Source of the DNA: CAZBDV01 sp964490765
Lineage (GTDB): Bacteria; Cloacimonadota; Cloacimonadia; Cloacimonadales; JAJBBL01
Assembly: GCA_964490765.1 (NCBI GenBank)
Contig: CAZBDV010000007.1
Location: 44,231-108,230, forward strand
Reading direction: 5' to 3'
DNA length: 64,000 bases
Shown: one piece after another, positions 53,155 to 62,425 of the stretch
Position numbering within the stretch: the stretch's first letter is position 1
Layout: every line of letters begins with the position of its first letter
Notes under the pieces: model-generated
What the model saw: only the letters and a program-made list of their open reading frames with translations
Told to the model about the DNA's origin: nothing
The model's database searches: none
Position numbers and translations under genes: made by a program

Positions 53155-54076
53155 ACTGGAAACTGCTCTCGGAAAGATTGTATTGAAAAATCCGGTTACT
53201 GTCGCCTCTGGAACTTTTGGACCAGAATACGGGAATCTTTTCGACCTTAACCGGTTGGGTGCTGTGGTTACTAAAACCATCACACTGCAGCCCAAAGAGG
53301 GAAATCCTCCACCTCGTTTATACGAAACTCCCTCGGGACTGCTTAACTCAATCGGGTTACAGAACCCCGGCCTGGAATATTTTGTTAATCACTCTCTTCC
53401 TCAATACTTGGAACTCCTCTCCCAGGATGGAGCAGATGTTACGCCTCTCATAGTCAGCTTCTCGGGCGCTTCTATATCTGAGTTTGTCGATATCATGATA
53501 CGTCTGGAATCGGTCGATGGCATTGCCGGATACGAGATAAATGTCTCATGCCCTAATGTCGAAAAAGAGGGATTGAGTTTCGGAGTCGATGCCCGGGCTG
53601 TTTATGAACTGACAAAAGAGCTGAAGAAAAACCAGAAGTCAATGAGGGAACTTATAATCAAACTGAGCCCCAATGTAACCGATATAGTAGAAATTGCCCG
53701 TGCTGCAGACGAAGGTGGATGCGACTCACTGGCCCTGATCAATACTCTGTTGGGAATGGCTATTGACTGGAGAAGTGGAAAGGTTCATTTAAAGAAAGGT
53801 TTTGGTGGTTTGAGCGGACCTGCTATCAAACCCGTTGCTCTCTATAATGTCTATAGAGTTGCGAAAGCGATAGATATCCCGATACTGGCCATGGGTGGCA
53901 TAACAACCTGGCAGGATGCTCTGGAATTCTTCTATGCAGGAGCAAGAGTAGTTGCAATTGGAACGGCTAACTTCATCAATCCGTTATCTACAATAGAAAT
54001 CATTGACAGATTAGAAGGCTACCTGAAGAATAACAGCTCTGATTTAGATTCGCTGATCGGTACGGTAAAGATATAA
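53147..54076 (+). CDS. pyrD: Dihydroorotate dehydrogenase, class 1B catalytic subunit (PyrD)
   Basis: FMN TIM-barrel enzyme oxidising dihydroorotate to orotate. Motifs: NPVTVASGTFG (about 15-25), TLQPKEGNPPPRLYETPSG, NSIGLQNPGL, the catalytic Cys135 in EINVSCPNVE (Cys, not Ser, as in class 1), KLSPNVTDI, LINTLLGMAID, GGLSGPAIKP and MGGITTWQDALEF. With PyrK it forms the NAD-linked heterotetramer typical of anaerobes. It overlaps pyrK by 8 bp; pyrR follows after 90 bp. Confidence 0.96.
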   Translation: MNRLETALGKIVLKNPVTVASGTFGPEYGNLFDLNRLGAVVTKTITLQPKEGNPPPRLYETPSGLLNSIGLQNPGLEYFVNHSLPQYLELLSQDGADVTPLIVSFSGASISEFVDIMIRLESVDGIAGYEINVSCPNVEKEGLSFGVDARAVYELTKELKKNQKSMRELIIKLSPNVTDIVEIARAADEGGCDSLALINTLLGMAIDWRSGKVHLKKGFGGLSGPAIKPVALYNVYRVAKAIDIPILAMGGITTWQDALEFFYAGARVVAIGTANFINPLSTIEIIDRLEGYLKNNSSDLDSLIGTVKI

Positions 54077-54166
54077 AATGGACCAGGGAGTGAAGATACT
54101 TCTACATGCTGAGTTACCCTAGTCTAAATCTGAGATTCTAATAAAAGGTACATAATAGGAGTGGAA

Positions 54167-54703
54167 ATGAAAGTTAAGAGCAAAATAATGGACCAAGCTG
54201 CTATTCAGAGAGCTTTAAAACGAATGGCACATGAGATTATCGAACATAACAAAGGGCTGGAAAATCTTTATCTTATAGGTATAAGAACCCGTGGTGTACC
54301 CATTGCTAATCGCCTTGCTGAATATCTGAAAGAGATAGAGAAAAAGGAAGTACAGGTAGGTATTCTTGATATAACACTCTACCGTGATGATCTGACTACC
54401 ATCTCACATCAGCCAGTGATAAAAAGCACCCAGATTGATTTTGCCATAGAAAATACTGATGTCATACTATGTGATGATGTCTTGTATACAGGAAGAACTG
54501 TCAGGGCAGCGATAGATGCCCTTCTCGACTTTGGCAGACCTAATACTATTCAGTTATGTGTGCTCATTGATCGAGGACATCGGGAGCTACCTATCAAGGC
54601 CAACTATGTCGGCAAGAATGTCCCTACAGCTAAAGAAGAGATCATCAAAGTCAATTTCGCCGATACAGATGAAGAAGATAGTGTTTATATCAAAGCGAGA
54701 TAG
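54167..54703 (+). CDS. pyrR: Pyrimidine operon regulator / uracil phosphoribosyltransferase (PyrR)
   Basis: PRTase-fold protein that in Bacillus and relatives binds pyr mRNA hairpins when charged with UMP. Motifs are MDQAAIQRALKRMAHEI, LIGIRTRGVPIANRLA, the PRPP loop VILCDDVLYTGRTVRAAIDAL, GHRELPIKANYVGKNVPT and the C-terminal VNFADTDEEDSVYI. The GTG at 54161 directly abuts AGGAG (54156-54160), while the ATG at 54167 is at ideal distance, so I take 54167. It lies inside the operon whose leader holds a PyrR-loop-like hairpin. Moonlighting uracil phosphoribosyltransferase activity is known in the family. Confidence 0.95.
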   Translation: MKVKSKIMDQAAIQRALKRMAHEIIEHNKGLENLYLIGIRTRGVPIANRLAEYLKEIEKKEVQVGILDITLYRDDLTTISHQPVIKSTQIDFAIENTDVILCDDVLYTGRTVRAAIDALLDFGRPNTIQLCVLIDRGHRELPIKANYVGKNVPTAKEEIIKVNFADTDEEDSVYIKAR

Positions 54704-54711
54704 GTCTTTAT

Positions 54712-55506
54712 ATGACATTCTGGGAAAAGTACTATCAGGCGACAAAAAGAAATGCCAGTTTTGTCTGTGTGGGATTAGATTCTGATCCCGATTTACTGCC
54801 TGAACATATAAAAATCGGTATCGACCCACTCTGGGAGTTCAACAGAGCAATCATTAACACAACAAGCAGCAGAGCAGCCGCTTATAAACTTAATTTTGCT
54901 TTCTATCTGGCTGCAGGCAGGAAGGGGTTAGAAGCCCTGGACAAGACCATCTCTCATATCCCGGAATACATACCGGTGATAATAGACTGTAAAGTTGGTG
55001 ATATAGCCAATACGATGAACCGATACGCAAGGGCCTTCTTCAACGAGATGAAAGCAGACGCTATTACAGTCAATCCCTTGATGGGAGAGGATGTCATTAC
55101 TCCGTTACGTGCGTATAAAGACAAACTCTCTTTTATACTGGCAGTTACATCTAATCCAACAGCATCTGACTTTCTCAAAAAGAATGCTCTCTACAGAACG
55201 ATAGTGGAAAAGATTGCCGAATGGGGTTCAGAACAATTCGGAGCAGTTGTCGGTGCTACAAATCCCGGGGAGTTGAGTGAATTACGTAAGATGCTACCTG
55301 AAACCCTCTTTCTCGTTCCCGGAATTGGAGCACAGGGAGGAGATATTGAAGTAGTAATGAAAGAGGGGACAGCAAAGAGAAGCGACCCTCGTATGTTGAT
55401 CAATTCTTCAAGGGGAATAATCTTCAGAGAGAAGGGAGAAAACTTTGCCGAAGCTGCAGCCGAAGCAACTGAAGAATTGCGTATATCGATCAACCAGTAC
55501 CTCTGA
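54712..55506 (+). CDS. pyrF: Orotidine 5'-phosphate decarboxylase (PyrF, type 2)
   Basis: Final step to UMP. The protein shows VCVGLDSDPDLLP (about 18-30), YKLNFAFYLAAGRKGLEAL, the catalytic DCKVGDIANTMNRYA (Asp-Lys-Asp arrangement), TVNPLMGEDVITP, VGATNPGEL and LVPGIGAQGGDI. The longer length (264) and these motifs place it in the type 2 group (Mycobacterium/Myxococcus-like). The usual DAKRGDI is DCKVGDI here. It is 8 bp after pyrR and ends the operon. pyrE and carAB are not in the window. Confidence 0.94.
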   Translation: MTFWEKYYQATKRNASFVCVGLDSDPDLLPEHIKIGIDPLWEFNRAIINTTSSRAAAYKLNFAFYLAAGRKGLEALDKTISHIPEYIPVIIDCKVGDIANTMNRYARAFFNEMKADAITVNPLMGEDVITPLRAYKDKLSFILAVTSNPTASDFLKKNALYRTIVEKIAEWGSEQFGAVVGATNPGELSELRKMLPETLFLVPGIGAQGGDIEVVMKEGTAKRSDPRMLINSSRGIIFREKGENFAEAAAEATEELRISINQYL

Positions 55507-55558
55507 TATACTCCTGCCTGATTAGTTTTTTAAACAGTATAGCAGTTCAGAGAGGAAT

Positions 55559-57238
55559 ATGAAGAAAACACTCTTTGCCATACCTGTAGTATTTTTATTA
55601 CTCTTCTTCTATATTCCTCTAATAACCATATTGAGAGAAGCCTTCCTGACCGATGGGCAGATAAGTCTGCAAAATTTCACCGACCTGCTAACTAGTTCTT
55701 ATCACAGGTATGTTATAATTTTCACCATCAAGCAGGCTCTAATCAGTCTATTCTTTACCCTGCTTCTTGGTATCCCGGCAGGCTATATATTCACCCGCTT
55801 CTCTTTCCCTGGAAAGAGTATTATCAGACCTCTCTTTCTTATTCCTTTCGTTTTACCGAGTATAATCGTTGCTCTCGGGTTCATTCTCCTCTACGGTCAG
55901 AATGGTTATATCAATCAACTACTCGGCAGATTCAATCTCAATATCCGGATCCTCTACCGTCTGGAAGCAATCATTCTTGCACACAGTTTCTATAATTTCC
56001 CCATTGTCCTGAAATTCGTCAGTGATGCCTGGCAGAGGATTAACAGAAATTATATTGCAGCAGCCCGAACCCTGGGTGCGAGTAAGCTGAGGATATTTTT
56101 CCGTATCACTCTCCCCTCTCTACTCCCCTCGATTATCAATGCCTCTGTTCTCGTTTTCATCTACTGCTTTATGAGTTTCGGGATAGTCCTCGTACTTGGT
56201 AGCGTTAACTATACAACCATAGAGGTCAATATCTACATTCTGATAAACAATCTTATACGTTTCCCGCTTGGTATGGCCTTAGGGTCTATTCAACTGATCT
56301 TTTCACTGATTTTTCTATTTCTTGCACTCAAAAGCAATAGTTATTACATCAAACATCTCAATCTTCTTGATGTTATCTCAAAGAGAGATAACTTGATACC
56401 CCTGTTCAGATTGAGAGGCTCTTCTTTGGGAAGAAATATAGCAAGATTGATCAGTACAGCCTATCTGCTCTTTCTGATCGTAATAATCACAGGACCTCTG
56501 CTGGCCATACTGCTCTTTGGTATTTCTGCAAACCTCCAAAATGGAGTTGCGGAAACCGGAGTTATCAGCTCAGTTTTTGCCTACAATCAGATACTCGGTT
56601 CTTCTGTTGCTACTGCCCTCTACAACTCAGCTCTTATCGCTTTTTCTGCTGCATCGCTTACAGTAATACTATCTCTTATGCTGACTCAGGGTGTAATCTT
56701 TCTGGAAAAGGAATTGAACCGCCCTTCTCTGGCTGGTTTACTTGAATTTCTTATTATAATCCCTCTGGTCGTTTCACCGGTTACTTTCAGTCTTGGTTAC
56801 CTTCGTTATATCCATTTCGGAGTAGTCGATATCAATCGTTTATTACTGATTATATTTGCACATACTGTCATAGCCATCCCATTCATCTCCAGGATTGTAT
56901 TGCAGGCTGTCAGAAATATACCTGAAAGCCAGACTCAGGCAGCGAGAACTCTTGGAACTGGCAGAACAGGGATCCTCTTCCGTGTTATTCTTCCTCAGAT
57001 AAAGACGCGAATACTGCTGGCTTTCTCGTTTGCCTTTGCCATATCACTGGGAGAACTGGGAGCAGTGATGATGCTCGGACGTAGTTATGTCACCATACCT
57101 ATGGCAATATATAGATTCATAGGAGCCAGAAGACTCGTTCCGGCCGTTAATATGGGAATACTGCTCCTTGTAGTAACATTTGCTTTCTTCTTTCTGATCG
57201 AGAAACTATCCGAACAGCAAGGAGAGAAACTGAGTTAA
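55559..57238 (+). CDS. Fused two-domain ABC transporter permease (FbpB/ThiP-like)
   Basis: 559 residues, about twelve hydrophobic segments, made of two BPD_transp_1 halves. Each has an EAA loop for an ATPase: AARTLGASKLRIFFRITLPS (about 168-187) and AARTLGTGRTGILFRVILPQ (about 460-479). This double architecture is found in Fe3+ (FbpB) and thiamine (ThiP) importers. No binding protein, ATPase or TPP riboswitch signature is adjacent, so the substrate is open. It starts 52 bp after pyrF with GAGAGG before the ATG, and could be read through from the pyr operon since no terminator is seen. Confidence 0.87.
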   Translation: MKKTLFAIPVVFLLLFFYIPLITILREAFLTDGQISLQNFTDLLTSSYHRYVIIFTIKQALISLFFTLLLGIPAGYIFTRFSFPGKSIIRPLFLIPFVLPSIIVALGFILLYGQNGYINQLLGRFNLNIRILYRLEAIILAHSFYNFPIVLKFVSDAWQRINRNYIAAARTLGASKLRIFFRITLPSLLPSIINASVLVFIYCFMSFGIVLVLGSVNYTTIEVNIYILINNLIRFPLGMALGSIQLIFSLIFLFLALKSNSYYIKHLNLLDVISKRDNLIPLFRLRGSSLGRNIARLISTAYLLFLIVIITGPLLAILLFGISANLQNGVAETGVISSVFAYNQILGSSVATALYNSALIAFSAASLTVILSLMLTQGVIFLEKELNRPSLAGLLEFLIIIPLVVSPVTFSLGYLRYIHFGVVDINRLLLIIFAHTVIAIPFISRIVLQAVRNIPESQTQAARTLGTGRTGILFRVILPQIKTRILLAFSFAFAISLGELGAVMMLGRSYVTIPMAIYRFIGARRLVPAVNMGILLLVVTFAFFFLIEKLSEQQGEKLS

Positions 57239-57257
57239 AGGATAGCATCATAAGTTA

Positions 57258-58151
57258 CTAAAAGAGATACAAGAGACTGACTGCCATTACTGCCATACCG
57301 GCTATGAGTCCGTATATGGAGAGATGCAATTCACCATATTTCTGGGCAGCAGGGAGTAACTCGTCAAAAGAAATATAGACCATAATACCACCAACCATGG
57401 CAAAGATCACACCAAATAGGGTATCGGATAAAAAGGGCATGAGGATCAAGAAACCGACAATAGCACCAATTGGCTCTGCCAGACCGGAGAGGAAGGAATA
57501 AAGAAAGGCTTTCTTTTTACTTCCTGTTGCATAATAGATTGGAATCGATACGGCTATACCTTCGGGAATATTGTGCAGGGCTATAGCTATGGCAATTGCA
57601 ACACCCAATGCCGGTTCCTGCAGAGCGGCAATGAAAGTTGCCAGCCCTTCGGGGAAGTTATGAATAGTAATGGCCAGGGCGGCAAAGATCCCCATTCTAT
57701 GCAGGTTATGAGCATCGAAGGGGATATTACCCTCTTTGTCAGTTCTCTCAGGTTGCGGTATGCCTTCTCTGGTTTCAAATCTCTCACTGCTCTCCTCATC
57801 GATAATCTTCTCTATCTTATCTACCTCTTCTACTTTTTGGAATTCGTGAGGATTCTCAAAGGTGGGGATGACTTTATCGATGATGGCAATGAGGAAGATA
57901 CCGACGAAGAAGGAGATCACTGTCAACCAGGAACCAGACGACTTACCAAGTTCAGCTACCAGTGTTTCATTCGCTTTAGGAAAGATCTCTATCATCGAGA
58001 CATAGACCATAACCCCGGCTGAAAAACCAAGGGTAACAGCCAGAAATTTTGTATTTGTTCTCTTAGTAAAAAAAGCCAGAAAACTCCCTATTCCGGTAGC
58101 TAATCCGGCACCGAGAGTCAACAGGAAAGCCAATAATACATTGTTATCCAC
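57258..58151 (-). CDS. ZIP-family divalent metal transporter (ZupT-like)
   Basis: 297 residues with about eight membrane helices. The metal-path helices carry AITIHNFPEGLATFIAAL (about 158-175) and AIAIALHNIPEGIAVSIPI, the paired HNxPEG signature of ZIP transporters, then SGLAEPIGAIVGF. An acidic cytoplasmic loop (about 95-140, rich in Glu/Asp) is longer than in E. coli ZupT. The family imports Zn2+, Fe2+ or Mn2+ into the cytoplasm. GTG start. It converges with the plus-strand permease (19-bp gap) and follows hsp33 on the minus strand by 17 bp. Confidence 0.92.
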   Translation of the reverse strand: MDNNVLLAFLLTLGAGLATGIGSFLAFFTKRTNTKFLAVTLGFSAGVMVYVSMIEIFPKANETLVAELGKSSGSWLTVISFFVGIFLIAIIDKVIPTFENPHEFQKVEEVDKIEKIIDEESSERFETREGIPQPERTDKEGNIPFDAHNLHRMGIFAALAITIHNFPEGLATFIAALQEPALGVAIAIAIALHNIPEGIAVSIPIYYATGSKKKAFLYSFLSGLAEPIGAIVGFLILMPFLSDTLFGVIFAMVGGIMVYISFDELLPAAQKYGELHLSIYGLIAGMAVMAVSLLYLF

Positions 58152-58168
58152 TAACTTCCTCTCTGCTA

Positions 58169-59092
58169 CTATTTATCTTTTTTCCCGTGAGCCTTTAATA
58201 TCTTCTCGAGTTTCTCGGCATCGTATTCATAAGTTTTATTACAATAATGACATTTTACCGGTACGGTTTCTCCCTCACCGATAATTTCAGCCAGTTCATC
58301 TTTGTTAAGGAGCATCAGCCCTTTCTCGAACCGCTCTCTGGAACAATCACAATAGTATTCGGTCCTCAATTCTTTAGTAGTCTTGTGTTCGATTCCTTTC
58401 AGTATCATTTTCCTCATTATCTCTTCGATCGTCATTCCCATTTCCAGAAGGTCGATAATCTCGGGTAGCTTTTGCATGTTGCTTTCCAGATGATTTATCG
58501 TCTCTTCAGTAGCTTCCGGCATTAGTTGAACGATGAAGCCGACCGCATTTTTGATCGAACTGTCATGGTTGAGTATTACGCTTGCTCCTACAATCGATGG
58601 GATCTGTTCTGATACCGACAGATAATAAGTTATATCGCGAGCGATCTCTCCAGTAATGAGCTTAGTACTTCCATTATAAGGAGCCTTCATTCCGACGTCT
58701 CTTACAACATTCAACAGCCCGTGTTGCAGTACTTTCTTCATCTCTTCCCTGATCTTCTTGTTCATAGAGACCGGATCTGAGAAGTCAGTAGTGTTGATTT
58801 TGTCCTCGAACGTCATATGAGGATATCCTTTTACTTTTCCTTTATTATTGGCTGTAACAATGAGATAGTTTTTCGGGTTACTCCCTTCAACTTTCAGAGT
58901 AACAAGATAATTATCCTCTTTCAAATCGTATCCAAAAAGTAGGCCGGCAGCAAGAAACTTGGCAAAAATTACCGATTTGACAGGAGAAAGCTTATGTATC
59001 TTCTTTCCCTCTTCTGCAGTATTTGCTATATCAGCTGTCAAAAACCTCAGCTCTCCGTTACTACTCATACCTTTAGTAAGTCTGTCAGCCAC
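58169..59092 (-). CDS. hslO: Redox-regulated chaperone Hsp33 (HslO)
   Basis: Holdase chaperone activated by oxidation of its zinc centre. The C-terminal zinc site is YYCDCSRERF (CxC) and VKCHYCNKTY (CxxC); upstream are SPVKSVIFAKFLAAGLL, FSDPVSMNKKIREEMKKVL and GEIARDITYYLSVSEQIPS, typical of the N-terminal domain. Length 307 is slightly above average. A GTG start has GGAGG 4 bases upstream. A role in oxidative stress suits an anaerobe meeting oxygen. It shares the minus strand with the ZIP gene, perhaps as one transcript. Confidence 0.94.
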   Translation of the reverse strand: MADRLTKGMSSNGELRFLTADIANTAEEGKKIHKLSPVKSVIFAKFLAAGLLFGYDLKEDNYLVTLKVEGSNPKNYLIVTANNKGKVKGYPHMTFEDKINTTDFSDPVSMNKKIREEMKKVLQHGLLNVVRDVGMKAPYNGSTKLITGEIARDITYYLSVSEQIPSIVGASVILNHDSSIKNAVGFIVQLMPEATEETINHLESNMQKLPEIIDLLEMGMTIEEIMRKMILKGIEHKTTKELRTEYYCDCSRERFEKGLMLLNKDELAEIIGEGETVPVKCHYCNKTYEYDAEKLEKILKAHGKKDK

Positions 59093-59196
59093 ATTACCTC
59101 CCTGATTAGCTCATTTATCTCTAACATAATATAATGAGATAAAAAGGCAAGGAAATTGACTAACTCTTCTTTTGAGTAAAGCTTCTACCAGTGAGA

Positions 59197-59221
59197 AAAA
59201 CAGGCTCTCAGACTGTTTTAT
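59197..59221. terminator. Weak stem-loop with T-rich flank upstream of tRNA-Asp
   Basis: AAAACAG (59197-59203) pairs with CTGTTTT (59213-59219) around a 9-base loop. It has a short stem and few GC pairs, and no plus-strand gene precedes it, so its role is unclear. Confidence 0.3.
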
Positions 59222-59243
59222 TGAAAAAAATCTCAAAAACTGT

Positions 59244-59272
59244 TTGACAAGAAAACCGCACTCTTAGATATG
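59244..59272 (+). promoter_or_regulatory. Candidate promoter of tRNA-Asp
   Basis: TTGACA (59244-59249) followed after 15-17 bases by TAGATATG, about 13 bases before the tRNA. The -35 is consensus and the -10 is approximate. Confidence 0.55.
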
Positions 59273-59284
59273 GAGATGAAACGC

Positions 59285-59361
59285 GGGGGCGTAGTTCAGT
59301 TGGTTAGAACGCCTGCCTGTCACGCAGGAGGTCGCGAGTTCGAGTCCCGTCGCTCCCGCCA
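59285..59361 (+). tRNA. tRNA-Asp (anticodon GTC)
   Basis: Acceptor arms GGGGGCG (59285-59291) and CGCTCCC (59351-59357) pair with one G-U, discriminator G, encoded CCA. The D arm has AGTTGGTTAGA, the anticodon arm CTGCC-TGTCACG-CAG holds GTC, and the T arm has GAGTTCGAGTC. It stands alone. Confidence 0.96.
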
Positions 59362-59411
59362 TTTCCCTTTCCCACCAAACAATCAGATGTTTCTTTCCTG
59401 CAGTCCTCCTG

Positions 59412-62228
59412 TTACTCGAGAATCAGCATCTTGTTAACTTTCGTATCATTATCAGTCTCGATACGATAGAAATATACTCCTCGACCGACAGTATTACCCC
59501 TGTTATCTTTTCCGTCCCAGGAAATCTCATGTTTACCCTGCGGGTATCTTGCTTCGTTGATATTTTTTATGAGTTGTCCCTTAATATTGAACAGATCGAT
59601 CTTAACAGAAGAGGGGGATTGCAGGCTGAAGCGTATATTCACCTTCTCTGCACCTCTCTCTCTTCTCAGTCTGACCGGGTTAGGGAAATGACTCAGAGTC
59701 AATTCTGATATGGTCTCCGGTATATCGATTGACTGATCATCGAGAGTTCCTTCAGCAAGATATAGATCTCCCCCTTTGAAAAAGGAGCCTTCTTCTCTGT
59801 TATAAACTGCCAGGGTTACAAGGTCTCCGATTTTACTGATTCCCAGCTTACTTCTTCTACTCGAAAAATTGTCCGGTTCTGGTATCTCATGCATCCAGAC
59901 ATACTCATCCATCAGATAACCATCCAGGTTATAGAAATTGATACTGAGTATCTGATCAGATTCGTCAGCAGCCCAGATAATAGATTCACCGTCGAAGGTG
60001 AGTGCTTGTTGCCTGTTGGGGAGATTCCTTTCGGCAAATAGCAGGAATTGATCTTCAGTTATACTGTACTTGACTATTGCTTTATCAGAAGAGTCCGGAT
60101 GATTTTCTACGAGTATGTAAAGTCCGTCATCAAGGTGAAGCATATCGATTATGAACAGATTATCAGATGGTAGATCCACTATCTGGAAGTTATTCCCTGT
60201 ATCATCAGAGAGAGAGATGGTATTTCCGGCGATAATAGCAATTCGATGTTCGTAAACCTTCAGGTGTAGATTGGAAAAGTAATCATACCCATAATTCTCG
60301 AAAACAGTCAGGAATACATCTCCATCTTGTTTCAGACACTGAAACATTGGGGGTTCCTGTATAGCATCGAGAAAATCACCTCCATGAATATCGGGAGGAG
60401 ATAAATCAGGTAACCTTTTATCATGATAATAATCCTTATTATATCCTGTCGGATTATCGCTATGCCGGCCAAAGAGATAGTTTTCCAGATCCCAGATACC
60501 GGTATCATAATCCTGAGTTCCACTTCTACGAATAAAACCGACCCTGCGGGAAGCAAAGCCACCGAAGAGACGTACATCACCACGCAAATAGGTTATCGTC
60601 GGTGCTTCGTGTGGATTGGGGATTTCGGGTGTATAAGGTGCTCCGGGAGCAAAGGTCAAACCGGGTTCAGGCCATAGGGGATTATACCATGGATAGTCGA
60701 GACCTGGAGGCCATGGATTATCGGGAGTAGTGGGATAATGCCTCAGATGCAGATCAATATTACTGTAGAACTCTCCTTCCCATTCCTGTGCCGGGGTAGA
60801 CCCCTTAGGATGCTGATACTGGAAGGAAAAGATGCCTGCATCGACAGGATCCTCATCATCAGAACCTCCGGCTACCAGATATCCATAGATAAACACATCG
60901 TCGGTGTTGGGCTTATAGCGGAGCGAATCTTCAGGGTGACGATATCCATACTGCACATATATAGATTTTTCAGAGATCAGACCCAGACAATCTGTATTGT
61001 TAATCGGATATTGAGGAAATCCCGGCTGGTCTGGATCACCACCGTCGGGTGGATTTCCCGGAATGGTATTCGTGTAAGTCAGATCATCTTTTATATAGAT
61101 ACTGTGAGAACTGCCCCAGGTCTGTTTTCCTGCGACATTACCCGATATCCATAATTCATAAGGAACCCAGACAGATTGATTGTTTATCATCCCTGTAGGG
61201 CCGATTGTCCATACAGTATCTATCACGGTAACATCATTAGTAGCTATCTGATTCCCTATGGGTCCGTAGGGTGGATAAGAATCATAAACGGGATACTGGA
61301 TAGTCTCCTCTTCTACTATAAATCCGATCCAGGATTCAAAATGAGAACCATCGATAGTAACAAAAGCTATTCTATCGTCATGTTCAATATTTCCGAATGG
61401 CCTCAACCCATTGGCTCTGATCAAATCTGCTGATAGATTGTTCTTTAACTCAGGATATTGTTCGATCAAACCACCCTGGAAAATCTGCTCCTCCGGATAA
61501 TCAGTCCCTCCACCGGGAAAGACCCTGATTACTCCTGACGTTGTTACGATATCCTCAAATAGTGGCCAGCCTTCGTTTGGCCCGCCACCTATTTGTCTGA
61601 TCCAGATATCAGTATTGGAATGGACCGGTCCATTGACAATATCAGCACCAAAGAATCGAATACTACCCGGAGTATCGTCGAGACCGATATATTTATCGTA
61701 ATATAGATGATTATCAAACGATTCCGACCTGTATCCATTAGCTGAAAGTAGCATAAGATTTTCTTCGAATATGTCCACAGCAGTTCGATTATAAGTATTA
61801 GAACTGACAGTTGATGTTTCGATCAAATTGCCATTCTCATCGATCTCTGCCAGGAAAAGTGACGAGGTGAAATCACCGATTTCATTATCGATCGAGGGAT
61901 AGAGTACATAGACCGTTCCGTCCGACAAAACTTCCAGTGTCGGCTCACCAAGCTGAACCTTACTATCATACTGATCGATTATCAGATAATCGATATTTTG
62001 TAATGATTCGGTTGTCCTGGCATAGATAACCGAAAAGTTTTCTTCATCCTGCTCCAGATAGGCAAGATGGATAATATCACCTGCTCTACGAATCCCGTTC
62101 TGACCGGCAAAATGAGCCTTACCATCTTCCAGATTGATCTGAACGGGTTCACCAATTTCTGCCGGTAGAGCTGTCAACAAAATAGACAGGATAGTTAAGA
62201 TGATACCTATACGATATATCGCCTTCAT
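59412..62228 (-). CDS. Large secreted protein with T9SS type A sorting tail
   Basis: 938 residues. Signal peptide about 1-23 (ALPAE). The body has no domain I recognise. The first 200 residues look like propeller strands (IIHLAYLEQDEENFSVIYAR, VLSDGTVYVLYPSIDNEIG), the middle (about 380-600) is rich in Pro, Asn and Tyr, and strands near 640-840 again resemble a propeller (LPSDNLFIIDMLHLDDGLYI). The tail from about 845 is type A: SHFPNPVRLRRERGAEK, then VNIRFSLQ, KIDLFNIKGQL and GVYFYRIETD to KMLILE. A basic insert sits between NP and the first tail strand. Followed (minus) by nothing; upstream is another tail-bearing gene. Surface location inferred. Confidence 0.78.
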   Translation of the reverse strand: MKAIYRIGIILTILSILLTALPAEIGEPVQINLEDGKAHFAGQNGIRRAGDIIHLAYLEQDEENFSVIYARTTESLQNIDYLIIDQYDSKVQLGEPTLEVLSDGTVYVLYPSIDNEIGDFTSSLFLAEIDENGNLIETSTVSSNTYNRTAVDIFEENLMLLSANGYRSESFDNHLYYDKYIGLDDTPGSIRFFGADIVNGPVHSNTDIWIRQIGGGPNEGWPLFEDIVTTSGVIRVFPGGGTDYPEEQIFQGGLIEQYPELKNNLSADLIRANGLRPFGNIEHDDRIAFVTIDGSHFESWIGFIVEEETIQYPVYDSYPPYGPIGNQIATNDVTVIDTVWTIGPTGMINNQSVWVPYELWISGNVAGKQTWGSSHSIYIKDDLTYTNTIPGNPPDGGDPDQPGFPQYPINNTDCLGLISEKSIYVQYGYRHPEDSLRYKPNTDDVFIYGYLVAGGSDDEDPVDAGIFSFQYQHPKGSTPAQEWEGEFYSNIDLHLRHYPTTPDNPWPPGLDYPWYNPLWPEPGLTFAPGAPYTPEIPNPHEAPTITYLRGDVRLFGGFASRRVGFIRRSGTQDYDTGIWDLENYLFGRHSDNPTGYNKDYYHDKRLPDLSPPDIHGGDFLDAIQEPPMFQCLKQDGDVFLTVFENYGYDYFSNLHLKVYEHRIAIIAGNTISLSDDTGNNFQIVDLPSDNLFIIDMLHLDDGLYILVENHPDSSDKAIVKYSITEDQFLLFAERNLPNRQQALTFDGESIIWAADESDQILSINFYNLDGYLMDEYVWMHEIPEPDNFSSRRSKLGISKIGDLVTLAVYNREEGSFFKGGDLYLAEGTLDDQSIDIPETISELTLSHFPNPVRLRRERGAEKVNIRFSLQSPSSVKIDLFNIKGQLIKNINEARYPQGKHEISWDGKDNRGNTVGRGVYFYRIETDNDTKVNKMLILE

Positions 62229-62425
62229 TGATACCTCCCTTTTAGTTGTTATTATCAGTATCTCCCATAATTTAGAGCATTATGTGAACCTGAATCACAA
62301 AATGTTTCATTTATTTTACCCTTTCATTACAACTAATTACAGCTATGATTATAGTCTATTTTTGTGCAAGATTTATTCCAATTTGTTTCTTAATTCATTC
62401 CTCTCCTTTTATTATCTCTCAAATC

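Noticed and set aside
55507..55558. TPP riboswitch or iron box before the ThiP/FbpB-like permease
   Set aside because: The 52-base gap is too short and has no CTGAGA thi-box or Fur-like palindrome.
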